This document shows positions 25,867 to 34,028 of a stretch of DNA of 64,000 bases, in pieces; position 1 is the stretch's first letter; every line of letters starts with the position of its first letter. The stretch is taken from the NCBI GenBank assembly GCA_959019775.1, contig CAUEPS010000003.1, positions 62,001 through 126,000 of the forward strand. The letters are read 5' to 3'. Below the pieces are notes generated by a model. The model worked only from the letters and a program-made list of their open reading frames with translations, searched no databases and was not told where the DNA came from. Position numbers and translations under genes: made by a program. This DNA comes from an uncultured Collinsella sp. Lineage in GTDB: Bacteria > Actinomycetota > Coriobacteriia > Coriobacteriales > Coriobacteriaceae.

Positions 25867-26780
25867 TACAGCACGCCTCCGATCATCAGCAGCAGCTGCG
25901 CGGTAATGCAGCCAAAGATGAGCGAATCGCTGCGGTCGAGCATGCCGCCGTGGCCCGGGATGAGATTGCCGGAATCTTTGACGCCCACGCCGCGCTTGAT
26001 ACGCGACTCGATGAGGTCGCCGATAACGCCCAGGATGGAGACGACCACGCCGCACAGCAGTGCATAGGGCAGGCTCAGCTTATAGAAGTGCGTTGCCCAC
26101 AGGATGAGCCAGATCAAGACAGAGCCCAAGATGCCGCCGACAAAGCCTTCCCAGCTCTTTTTGGGAGAGATCTTGGGAACCATCTTATGCTTGCCGATGC
26201 GGCTGCCCACGATGTAGGCAAACGAGTCGGAGACCCAAAGGGACGCGCAAACGCCCACCGAAAGCAGGGCGCCGGCAAAACCGGGCACGGCATCGCGCAG
26301 CAGCACGATAGCCGACAGCATAAAGCCAGTGTAGATAGGGCCCATGAGCGTCACGGCAACGTCAGAGATGCGAGTGCGCGGAGACCAGACATACCAGATA
26401 CCAACCGCAAGCATCAAAGCGAACAGCAGGGCGTTCAACAGCAGCGAATCGCCCAGTGCCGAGAGCGGAAAGAGCACGGCGGCAGCAATACCAAGGCGCT
26501 CGTTGGCAACCTTGCCGTCGAGCCTCGTCATGCGGAAGAACTCATAGCAGCACAGACCGCTCATGACGGAAACGAAGATCGCCGTGGGCACAATACCCAA
26601 AACCAGGCACAGGATAAATACAACGGCATAGACGATACCGGCGGCAGCGCGGGTGATAAAGCCCGCCAGCCATGAACCGGAGCTGCCCTTCGCTGCGGGC
26701 GCCCCTGCAGGGGCAGCCTTACGCGCGGGCGTCGCGGAAGTAGGCGCCTTGGGAGCGGATGCCTTGGGACGTTCGGACAC
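25866..26780 (-). CDS. cdsA: Phosphatidate cytidylyltransferase (CDP-diglyceride synthase)
   Basis: Integral membrane enzyme making CDP-diacylglycerol for phospholipids. The 304-residue protein has an unusual Ala/Pro/Lys-rich N-terminal tail of about 35 residues, then roughly eight membrane helices and the family signature near the C-terminus: ILGVIGDLIESRIKRGVGVK followed by DSGNLIPGHGGMLDRSDS. Start GTG at 26780 with AGGAGG. It sits between uppS and dxr, the classic order. Confidence 0.95.
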   Translation of the reverse strand: MSERPKASAPKAPTSATPARKAAPAGAPAAKGSSGSWLAGFITRAAAGIVYAVVFILCLVLGIVPTAIFVSVMSGLCCYEFFRMTRLDGKVANERLGIAAAVLFPLSALGDSLLLNALLFALMLAVGIWYVWSPRTRISDVAVTLMGPIYTGFMLSAIVLLRDAVPGFAGALLSVGVCASLWVSDSFAYIVGSRIGKHKMVPKISPKKSWEGFVGGILGSVLIWLILWATHFYKLSLPYALLCGVVVSILGVIGDLIESRIKRGVGVKDSGNLIPGHGGMLDRSDSLIFGCITAQLLLMIGGVL

Positions 26781-26782
26781 GA

Positions 26783-27577
26783 TTAAGCCTCCTCGGTCTT
26801 GCTCAGTCCACCAAACCTACGGTCGCGACCCTGGTAGGCCAAAATGGCGTCGACAAGGCCCCAGCGGTCAAAGTCGGGCCAATAGGTATCGGTGACATAG
26901 AACTCGGAATAGGCAACCTGCCACAGCAGATAGTTCGAAAGACGAAGCTCGCCGGAGGTGCGAATCACAAGCTCCGGATCGGGAAGACCGGCGGTGTACA
27001 GGTGCGAAGCCACCATATTGTCGTCAACCGCGGCGGGATCGATCTTGCCGGCGGCCGCATCAAGCGCGATCTGGCGGACAGCGCGGGTGATCTCAGCACG
27101 GGCACCGTAGTTAACGGCCAGCGCCAGCGTCATACCGGTATGGTCAGCGCACTCGGCAAGGCCGCGCTCAAAGACGTCGCGGGTCTTCTTGGGCAGCGCA
27201 GAAATATCGCCCAAAAAGACAACGCGAACATTCTCGCGCTTAAGCAGCGGTAGCTCATCGATAAACGTCTTGGCAAACAGGTGCATCAGAACGTTGACTT
27301 CGTGCTGCGGGCGATTCCAGTTTTCGGTTGAAAATGCATAGGCCGAAAGCACGTCGACGCCCAGGCGCACGCAGGCGGTAATGATCTCGCGCAGCGAGAC
27401 GATGCCGGCCTTGTGGCCTTCGGTGCGGACAAGACCGCGAGCCGTGGCCCAACGGCCGTTGCCGTCCATGATGCACGAAATATGGTGCGGGATGTTATTG
27501 AGGTCAAGGTCGGAAAAACCGACGCCCGCAGGGGCGTCGGCAAAGTACTCGACCAGTTTATGCTCGTCGTATTGCAC
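26783..27577 (-). CDS. uppS: Isoprenyl diphosphate (undecaprenyl) synthase
   Basis: Cis-prenyltransferase that extends farnesyl diphosphate to undecaprenyl diphosphate, the cell-wall lipid carrier. The 264-residue protein has the diphosphate-binding CIMDGNGRWATARG (about 35-48), GHKAGIVSLREII, the AYAFSTENWNRP signature (about 79-90), and the C-terminal DPELVIRTSGELRLSNYLLWQ and ELVVTDTYWPDF-like end. The start is GTG one base after the frr stop, so translation is tightly coupled. Confidence 0.96.
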   Translation of the reverse strand: MQYDEHKLVEYFADAPAGVGFSDLDLNNIPHHISCIMDGNGRWATARGLVRTEGHKAGIVSLREIITACVRLGVDVLSAYAFSTENWNRPQHEVNVLMHLFAKTFIDELPLLKRENVRVVFLGDISALPKKTRDVFERGLAECADHTGMTLALAVNYGARAEITRAVRQIALDAAAGKIDPAAVDDNMVASHLYTAGLPDPELVIRTSGELRLSNYLLWQVAYSEFYVTDTYWPDFDRWGLVDAILAYQGRDRRFGGLSKTEEA

Positions 27578-27578
27578 C

Positions 27579-28115
27579 TTAGATCTCCATGACCTCGGCT
27601 TCTTTTTCCTTCAGAAGCTCCTCGACCTTGGCGACATACTCGTCGGTATGCTTCTGGACCTTGGCCTGTTCGCGACGGACATCGTCCTCGGTGAGCTCCT
27701 CGTCGCGCTCGAGCTTGTTGTTAAAGTCGCGGCGGATGTTGCGGATGGAGACCTTGGCCTGCTCGGCGTACTCGCGGCACTCCTTAACGAGCTCGCGGCG
27801 ACGCTCCTCGGTGGGAGCCGGGAACGGCAGACGCACGACGGTACCATCGGAGTTGGGGGTAATGCCCAGGTCGGAGGCACTGATGGCCTTGACGATGGCA
27901 TTGATGAGCGCCTTATCCCACGGCTCGATAAGCAGCATATGGGCCTCGGGGGTCTTAACGGCGGCAACCTGCGTGACGGGCGTGGGAACACCGTAGTAGT
28001 CGACGGTGATGTCAGACAGGATGTTGGCGTTAGCGCGGCCAGTGCGGACCTTGGAGAAATTGTGCTTGAGGGACTCGAGCGACTTGTCCATGTGGGCGGT
28101 GATGTTCTCTGCCAT
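27579..28115 (-). CDS. frr: Ribosome recycling factor
   Basis: RRF splits post-termination ribosomes with EF-G. The 178-residue protein has the three-helix-bundle pattern: MDKSLESLKHNFSKVRTGRA at the start, YYGVPTPVTQVAAVKTPEAH in domain 2, and REYAEQAKVSIRNIRRDFNN in the C-terminal helix. Length is close to the usual 185. It follows pyrH by 2 bases, the standard order tsf-pyrH-frr. Confidence 0.96.
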   Translation of the reverse strand: MAENITAHMDKSLESLKHNFSKVRTGRANANILSDITVDYYGVPTPVTQVAAVKTPEAHMLLIEPWDKALINAIVKAISASDLGITPNSDGTVVRLPFPAPTEERRRELVKECREYAEQAKVSIRNIRRDFNNKLERDEELTEDDVRREQAKVQKHTDEYVAKVEELLKEKEAEVMEI

Positions 28116-28117
28116 GC

Positions 28118-28840
28118 TTAATCCTCCTGATAGACGAGCGTGCCGACGGGCTCACCCGCGAGCGCGCGCTTGACGGTGTCCTCGCCATCGATGTTGAGGA
28201 CCAAAATGGGCATACGGTTGTCCTGGCAAAGAGCCGTAGCCGTGGAATCCATAACCTGCAGGCCGCGAACGAGCACCTCATGATAGGTGATCTTGTCAAA
28301 GCGGACGGCGTCGGCGCACTTGACGGGATCCTTGTCGTAGATGCCATCAACCTTGGTGGCTTTAATGAGAATCTCGGCACCGATCTCGCAGGCGCGAAGG
28401 GCCGCGGCGGTGTCAGTCGTAAAGTACGGATTACCCGATCCGGCGGCAAAGATAACGACGTTGCCCTTGGACAGGTGGTTGATGGCGCGACGGCGAATAT
28501 AGGGCTCGCAGATCTCGTTCATCTGGATAGCGCTCATCACGCGGCAGGGAACATCGTTGTGCTCGAAGGCATCCTGCAGGGCAAGCGCGTTCATAACGGT
28601 AGCGAGCATGCCCATGTAATCGGCCTGTGCGCGGTCCATACCACCGGCGGCGCCGGCCATGCCGCGGAAAATATTGCCGCCGCCGACAACGACGCCAACC
28701 TCATGACCAACGGCGAGCAGCTCCTTGACCTGCTTGGCAAGATGATCGGTAACCTTGGGGTCGATGCCGTAGTTGCCATCGCCCATCAGCGCTTCACCGG
28801 AGAGCTTCAGAAGCACGCGTTTATATCGGATGTCGGACAA
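28118..28840 (-). CDS. pyrH: UMP kinase
   Basis: Phosphorylates UMP to UDP; an amino-acid-kinase-fold hexamer. The 240-residue protein has VLLKLSGEALMG (about 9-20), VVVGGGNIFRG (about 50-60), the DTAAALRACEIGAEILIKAT block and a C-terminal GTLVY strand. The start is TTG at 28840 with a strong AAAGGAGGATC upstream. It links the pyrimidine pathway encoded at 10-15 kb to UTP supply. A terminator lies between tsf and this gene, so a promoter in the 60 bases upstream or read-through is needed. Confidence 0.96.
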   Translation of the reverse strand: MSDIRYKRVLLKLSGEALMGDGNYGIDPKVTDHLAKQVKELLAVGHEVGVVVGGGNIFRGMAGAAGGMDRAQADYMGMLATVMNALALQDAFEHNDVPCRVMSAIQMNEICEPYIRRRAINHLSKGNVVIFAAGSGNPYFTTDTAAALRACEIGAEILIKATKVDGIYDKDPVKCADAVRFDKITYHEVLVRGLQVMDSTATALCQDNRMPILVLNIDGEDTVKRALAGEPVGTLVYQED

Positions 28841-28899
28841 AGCGATCCTCCTTTAATTAGACTCATAACATAATATCAAAGGCTTAACGGAGAGCCATG

Positions 28900-28934
28900 A
28901 AAAAGCAGGCTGTGAGTAAAACCCACAGCCTGCT
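28900..28934 (-). terminator. Terminator after tsf
   Basis: Perfect 11-bp stem (28904-28914 with 28924-28934) with a 9-base loop and four T on the minus strand. Confidence 0.88.
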
Positions 28935-28957
28935 CATTACCAGCTACAAGAGCTTAT

Positions 28958-29827
28958 TTACTCGCCACGGACCAGACGGTCAAAGGCAACGACGGTAATG
29001 GTGTCGCCGAGCTCCTTGGAGACCTGCTCAGCGTACTTCTTGATGGTGAGGGAGCTGTCCTTGATGAACTCCTGCTCGGTGAGCACGGACTGCTTGTAGA
29101 ACTTCTCCAGACGGCCAACAGCCATCTTCTCCTGGATAGCCTCGGGCTTGCCGGACTCGGCAGCCTGAGCCATGTAGATCTGCTTCTCGTGCTCGACGGT
29201 CTCGGCCGGAACCTGATCGCGGGTAGCGCAAATCGGGGCGACGGCGGCAACCTGAAGGGCAACGTCGTGAGCAAAGGCCTTGAAAGACTCGGCCTGAGCG
29301 GTCTCGGCCTTCTCGAAAGCGAACTCGACGAGAACGCCGATCTTACCACCCATGTGGATGTAAGAAGCGAGAGCGCCGTTCTCAGCCTTGCGGGCGGCGA
29401 AACGGGAGATCTTCATGTTCTCGCCCATGATGTGAATCATCTCGGTGAGCTCGGAGGAAACGGTCTCCTCGCCCATCGGCTTCTCGAGCAGAGCGTCGAC
29501 GTCAGCAGGCTCGGTGGTAGCGACAACCTCAGCGACCTTGGAAGCAAAGCCGGTGAACTTAGCGTTGGAGCCGACGAAGTCGGTCTCGCAGGAGAGCTCG
29601 AGCAGAGCACCGGTCTTGCCGTCTTCGGAGACGAACGCGGCGACAGCGCCCTCGTTGGTCTCACGGCCAGCCTTCTTGGCAGCCTTGGCGAGGCCGTTCT
29701 TGCGCAGAACGTCGACGGCGGCGTCCATGTCGCCGTCAGCCTCGACGAGAGCCTTCTTGCACTCCATCATCGGGGAGTCGGTCATCTCGCGGAGCTGCTT
29801 GACCATAGCGGCGGTAATCTGGGCCAT
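28958..29827 (-). CDS. tsf: Elongation factor Ts
   Basis: Nucleotide-exchange factor for EF-Tu. The 289-residue protein starts AQITAAMVKQLREMTDSPMM with the UBA-like N-terminal domain, has the TDF loop in ELSCETDFVGSNAKF (about 81-95), and two core subdomains. The ATG at 29827 has AAAGGAA upstream; a start 5 codons earlier is weaker. Follows rpsB as usual, with 45 bases between. Confidence 0.96.
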   Translation of the reverse strand: MAQITAAMVKQLREMTDSPMMECKKALVEADGDMDAAVDVLRKNGLAKAAKKAGRETNEGAVAAFVSEDGKTGALLELSCETDFVGSNAKFTGFASKVAEVVATTEPADVDALLEKPMGEETVSSELTEMIHIMGENMKISRFAARKAENGALASYIHMGGKIGVLVEFAFEKAETAQAESFKAFAHDVALQVAAVAPICATRDQVPAETVEHEKQIYMAQAAESGKPEAIQEKMAVGRLEKFYKQSVLTEQEFIKDSSLTIKKYAEQVSKELGDTITVVAFDRLVRGE

Positions 29828-29872
29828 TGTGGTTCCTTTCAAAGAGATGAAAAAGAATTAACTAAGACTGAT

Positions 29873-30601
29873 TTACTCGGCCTTGGGCTCAGCGGCCATC
29901 TCGGCCTCGGAGACCTGCTCCTTGCCGGAGCCAGCGAGGCAGGCGTCAGCCATGAGCTCGCACATAAGGGTGACAGCGGAGATAGCGTCATCGTTGCAGG
30001 GGATGCCGTACTCGACCTCGTCGGGATCGGAGTTGGTGTCGATCAGGGCGACGACGGGGATGTTCAGGCGCTGGGCCTCCTTGATGGCGTTCTCCTCGCG
30101 CTTGGTGTCGATGACGAAGAGAGCCTGGGGCAGACCCTTCATGTCGCGGGCGCCACCGAGGTTGGTCTGGAGCTTGGTGAGCTCCTTGCCCAGAACAGCC
30201 TGCTCCTTCTTGGGCAGAACAGCCATGCGGCCGTCCTCGACCATGGCCTCGAGCTCCTCCATGCGGTTGATGCGCGAACGGATGGTGACGAAGTTGGTCA
30301 GCATGCCGCCGAGCCAACGCTGGTTGATGTAAGGCATGTTGGCGCGCTCAGCGGCGTTCTTGACGGCCTCCTGAGCCTGCTTCTTGGTGCCGACGAACAG
30401 CACGTTGCCACCCTTGGCGACGTTCTTGACGAAGGTGTAGGCCTGGTCGGCGTCGAGGATGGTCTGCTTGAGGTCGAGGATGTAGATGCCGTTGCGCTCA
30501 CCGAAGATGAACGGCTTCATCTTGGGGTTCCAGCGACGGGTCTGGTGACCGAAGTGGCAGCCGGCCTCAAGCAGGGTGCGGATATTAATCTTGGTAGCCA
30601 T
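29873..30601 (-). CDS. rpsB: 30S ribosomal protein S2
   Basis: S2 joins the 30S late and is needed for S1 binding. The 242-residue protein opens TKINIRTLLEAGCHFGHQTR and has WNPKMKPFIFGERNGIYILD and NTNSDPDEV-type elements (LIDTNSDPDEVEYGIPCNDD). It ends with an acidic Ala/Glu tail (about 227-242). ATG has AGGAGG upstream. A clear promoter lies about 140 bases upstream, leaving a long leader that could mediate S2 autoregulation. Confidence 0.96.
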   Translation of the reverse strand: MATKINIRTLLEAGCHFGHQTRRWNPKMKPFIFGERNGIYILDLKQTILDADQAYTFVKNVAKGGNVLFVGTKKQAQEAVKNAAERANMPYINQRWLGGMLTNFVTIRSRINRMEELEAMVEDGRMAVLPKKEQAVLGKELTKLQTNLGGARDMKGLPQALFVIDTKREENAIKEAQRLNIPVVALIDTNSDPDEVEYGIPCNDDAISAVTLMCELMADACLAGSGKEQVSEAEMAAEPKAE

Positions 30602-30771
30602 GTTAAACCTCCTGTGGTTTGCCTCCGCGCGGGGTCATCCTCCAAAACCAACCCGGACATGTGCTACCAAAGCCCGGGCACCACGGTATGAAGTAGCCGC
30701 GCGTGCGTGATAAAAACCTGTTGCCGTGAAGCAACCCGATGAATGATAGCAGGATTACCTCTTCCTGCCAA
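30602..30771 (-). promoter_or_regulatory. rpsB promoter and long leader
   Basis: On the minus strand TTGGCA (30766-30771), 17 bases, TATCAT (30743-30748) with TGC before it. The inferred start near 30736 leaves about 135 bases of leader, beginning with a GTTGC-TTCACG-GCAAC hairpin and ending in AGGAGG. The leader holds no gene. Confidence 0.75.
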
Positions 30772-30826
30772 CCCGCAATCAAAACCACACACCTGAATGT
30801 GCGTCGACGTCCTCGGGCGCGAAAGG

Positions 30827-31669
30827 CTATTCGCCACGGGGATGAGCCTGAGCAACGGCACGCTTAAGCCGATCGGGCGTAAGATGCGTGTAGATCTGCG
30901 TCGTGGACAGACTCGCATGTCCCAGCAGCTCTTGAACCGAACGCAGGTCTGCGCCGCCCTCAAGCAGATCGGTCGCAAACGTATGACGCATCGCATGCGG
31001 CGCGATGTCGGCTGGAATGCCGGCGAGCGTCGCCAGCATATGGAACCGTCGCCTGAGCATGGCGGCGCTCATGCGGTTGCCGCGCGTAGATATAAACAGC
31101 GGATGGGGACCGTTTGCGGCATCGCGGCGCTTTGCCTGCGCGAGCAGCGCCGGTCTCCCCTCCTCGACATAGGTGCGCGTCGCCTCAAGTGCGCGACGAT
31201 ACAGAGGAACGATGCGCTCCTTGCTCCCCTTGCCCCATAGCCGCAGCGTGCGCTCGGACCATGAGATGGATTCCACATTGAGCGCCGCGAGCTCGGAGAT
31301 GCGCGCGCCGGAAGCATAAAGAAGCTCAAGCATCGTCGCATCGCGCAATCCGGCGGGCGTCGAGGTATCAGGGGTCTTGAGCAGCGCCTCGACCTGCTGG
31401 CTCGTCAGCACACCGGGCAGGTCGCGCGGCAGCTTGGGCGAGGAAATCGCCGAGACCGCATCGCCCTCCACGATTCCCTCGGCAGCCATCCAACGATAGA
31501 GCGATCGGATGGCCGACAAATGCGCCGCAAGCGTGCGGGGAGCCACCTGCTCACGCGAAAGCTCGGCCAAATACGCGCGGACGGTACGTACGTCGGCCAT
31601 ACGCGCATCGACACCCGTACGCTCGCACCAGGCAGCAAAGCGCTCCAACCGCGATCCATAGGCAGTCAC
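30827..31669 (-). CDS. xerC: Tyrosine recombinase, XerC/XerD type
   Basis: Resolves chromosome dimers at dif sites. From the first ordinary start (GTG at 31669) the protein is 280 residues. The catalytic set is complete: R123 in SGARISEL, K147 in WGKGSKER, HxxR in HAMRH (225-228), H251 in LLGHASLS and the nucleophile Y260. The N-terminal SAM-like domain is short: family homology (VDSFIAYIAHVEGFSPNTVTAY) continues about 24 codons upstream in the same open frame, to the trmFO stop, yet no ATG, GTG or TTG is found there. The real start may be CTG or AUA next to the trmFO stop. Confidence 0.88.
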   Translation of the reverse strand: MTAYGSRLERFAAWCERTGVDARMADVRTVRAYLAELSREQVAPRTLAAHLSAIRSLYRWMAAEGIVEGDAVSAISSPKLPRDLPGVLTSQQVEALLKTPDTSTPAGLRDATMLELLYASGARISELAALNVESISWSERTLRLWGKGSKERIVPLYRRALEATRTYVEEGRPALLAQAKRRDAANGPHPLFISTRGNRMSAAMLRRRFHMLATLAGIPADIAPHAMRHTFATDLLEGGADLRSVQELLGHASLSTTQIYTHLTPDRLKRAVAQAHPRGE

Positions 31670-31743
31670 CGTATTGGGAGAGAACCCCTCGACATGTGCG
31701 ATGTAGGCGATAAACGAGTCGACGGTATCGTACAGGTCAAAGG

Positions 31744-33087
31744 CTATGACCGGTCGCCCCCAAACAAGTCGGAACGCGTGGCCAAGTAGGCATCGAGGGC
31801 CTCGAGCGCGCGATCCGCATATGCCTGGTAGCGGTCGCGTTTACTGCGGCGCTTGCCGTCCTCGAGCGGTGGCACCAAGCCAAAGTTAACGTGCATGGGC
31901 TGATAGCCCACCGTTGCCGGATCGGTCGCATAGCCCACGAGCGCGCCCAGGGCACCCACGCGAGGAAGCTCAACAGGAGCCGCACAGATAGCCTCGGCAT
32001 AGGTGTTGAGCGCAGCGAGCAGACCGGTCGCCACGGCCTCCATATAGCCTTCGGTGCCGGTGATCTGACCGGCGAGGCGCACGCTCGTACCGGGCACGGC
32101 AAAGGTGCCGTCAAGAACGTGCGGCGCATCGACAAAAGTATTGCGGTGCATGACGCCATAACGGAAGAACTCGGCATTCTCCAGACCGGGAACCATATGG
32201 AAGACACGCTTTTGTTCGCCAAAGGTCAGGTTGGTCTGGAAGCCCACCAGGTTGTAGGCGGTCTTCTCCTTGTTCTCGGCGCGCAGCTGAATCGCCGCCC
32301 AAGGGCGACGTCCGGTACGCGGGTCGGTGAGGCCGACGGGCTTCATGGCGCCAAAGCGGATAGCATCCTTACCGGTACGGGCGACTTCCTCGGCGGGCTG
32401 ACAGGCCTGGAACAGGTCGCCACCCTCAAAGTCCTTGAGCACCACGCGGTCGCCGGTGGTGAGTGCCTCGATAAAGGCCTCGTACTCCTCCTTGTTGAGC
32501 GGAGCGTTGAGATAGTCGCCGCTCCCCTGCTCCTCATAGCGCGACTGCGAGAACAGCACGTCCATATCGAGCGTGGAGGCATCGACGATTGGCGCGGCAG
32601 CGTCAAAGAACGCCAAGGCGTCGCCACCGACGAGCTTCATGACCTCTTCGCTCAATGCCGGAGAACACAGCGGGCCCGCGGCAATGACCACGTGGCCCTC
32701 GGGAATCTGCGTGACCTCGCCGTGCACGACCTCGATATTGGGTCGAGCGGCAACCTCGGCCTCGACAAGCTCGGAAAACTTGACGCGGTCGACCGCCAGG
32801 GCACCGCCGGCGGGAACGGCCGCACGATGGGCACAATCGAGCAAGACCGAGCCCATACGCTCAAGCTCGGCCTTTAACAAGCCCGCAGCAGAGTCCGGAC
32901 GGGTTGACTTAAACGAATTTGAGCAAACGAGCTCGGCCAGGTGGTCGGTATGGTGGGCCGGAGAGCTCACCTGGGGGCGCATCTCGCACAGCTTTACGGC
33001 AAACCCGCGATCTGCCAGCTGGATCGCACATTCCGAACCCGCCAGACCGCCACCGATAACCGTCACCTGATCGAACTGCATCTGCAA
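31744..33087 (-). CDS. trmFO: Folate-dependent tRNA (uracil-54-C5)-methyltransferase
   Basis: Uses methylene-THF and FADH2 to make T54 in tRNA. The 447-residue protein has the FAD-binding VIGGGLAGSECAIQLADRG (about 10-28), FKSTRPDSAAGLLKAELER, GDLFQACQPAEEVARTG, and the C-terminal MHVNFGLVPPLEDGKR. This is the Gram-positive-type enzyme. In related genomes it lies next to dprA, topA and xer genes; here topA is missing from between dprA and trmFO, with only 8 bases separating them. Confidence 0.95.
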   Translation of the reverse strand: MQMQFDQVTVIGGGLAGSECAIQLADRGFAVKLCEMRPQVSSPAHHTDHLAELVCSNSFKSTRPDSAAGLLKAELERMGSVLLDCAHRAAVPAGGALAVDRVKFSELVEAEVAARPNIEVVHGEVTQIPEGHVVIAAGPLCSPALSEEVMKLVGGDALAFFDAAAPIVDASTLDMDVLFSQSRYEEQGSGDYLNAPLNKEEYEAFIEALTTGDRVVLKDFEGGDLFQACQPAEEVARTGKDAIRFGAMKPVGLTDPRTGRRPWAAIQLRAENKEKTAYNLVGFQTNLTFGEQKRVFHMVPGLENAEFFRYGVMHRNTFVDAPHVLDGTFAVPGTSVRLAGQITGTEGYMEAVATGLLAALNTYAEAICAAPVELPRVGALGALVGYATDPATVGYQPMHVNFGLVPPLEDGKRRSKRDRYQAYADRALEALDAYLATRSDLFGGDRS

Positions 33088-33095
33088 ACACCTTT

Positions 33096-34028
33096 CTAAT
33101 TGACACGCTTTCCATTGTGACCGAAGGGCGTCTGGGCGTGAAGCGCAAACTTTGAGGGCGCATACCTTCCATCCATCATGCGCTCGATAAGACCCTCGAG
33201 CTCGAGCGAGCCCAAAAGCTTGAGCACGCCGACAGCATCAAGCGAGACAAGCGCGGCAATGTCGTCCACCTTGAGCGGCGAAGCGATAAGCGCGTGCATC
33301 ACGGCCTGCTGCGTGGGGTCCAGATCAGCGATGCCAGGTGCATCGGGGCGCGAGTAGCGAAGCGTGCCGTAGATGCGCGAGATGGCCATCTCGATTGATT
33401 CCTCGTCGATGATGCAGCAGGCTCCATTAGCGATGAGATAGTTGGTCCCGCGCGACTCGGGCGAAAGGATGGAGCCCGGCACTGCAAGGAGCTCTCGCCC
33501 CAAGTCCATAGCGGCCTCCGCCGTGGAGAACGTACCCGAGGGCATGCCCGCCTCGGAAACAAAGAGTGCCTGCGACAAGGCGGCGATTACACGATTGCGC
33601 CGCGGAAAGGCGAACTTACGCGGTCCCATACCCCACGGCGAAATCGAAACGACCGCGCCGCCCGTATCGAGTGTGCGCGTTATGAGGCCGGTGCTCGAGC
33701 GCGGATAGACAACATCGGCGCCGGTCCCCAGTACCACGATGTGTTTGCCCCCGGCGTTGACCGCAGCCCAACCCGACGCCTGGTCGCAGCCGACCGCACC
33801 GCCCGAGACCACCGTCACTCCCGCCTCGACCGCCACCTTGGCCGCAAGTTCTGCCACGGCAAGACCGTACGGCGATGCCTTGCGTGCACCGATGATGGAT
33901 AGCGCAGGCGTCGATAGCACGGCGGGGTCGCCACGCACATAGAGTGTCTGGGGTACATCAGAGAGCTCCAAAACCGTATCTGGATACAACGCATCACCGG
34001 GATGCAACTCAAAAGCCTCACCGGGCAT
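33096..34028 (-). CDS. dprA: DNA-processing protein DprA
   Basis: DprA loads RecA onto incoming single-stranded DNA during transformation. The 310-residue protein has a Rossmann-like core with IIGARKASPYGLAVAELAAK, VVSGGAVGCDQASGWAAV, GTGADVVYPRSS and FPRRNRVIAALSQALFVSEA, and a C-terminal winged-helix domain (about 240-300). It lacks the N-terminal SAM domain of the longer homologues. The ATG at 34028 overlaps the comM stop as TAATG; the longer upstream frame is comM in another frame. Confidence 0.95.
   Translation of the reverse strand: MPGEAFELHPGDALYPDTVLELSDVPQTLYVRGDPAVLSTPALSIIGARKASPYGLAVAELAAKVAVEAGVTVVSGGAVGCDQASGWAAVNAGGKHIVVLGTGADVVYPRSSTGLITRTLDTGGAVVSISPWGMGPRKFAFPRRNRVIAALSQALFVSEAGMPSGTFSTAEAAMDLGRELLAVPGSILSPESRGTNYLIANGACCIIDEESIEMAISRIYGTLRYSRPDAPGIADLDPTQQAVMHALIASPLKVDDIAALVSLDAVGVLKLLGSLELEGLIERMMDGRYAPSKFALHAQTPFGHNGKRVN

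Noticed and set aside
32950..33110. A missing or hidden topA between dprA and trmFO
   Set aside because: Only 8 bases separate the genes; topA is simply not in this place, which is not evidence for loss.
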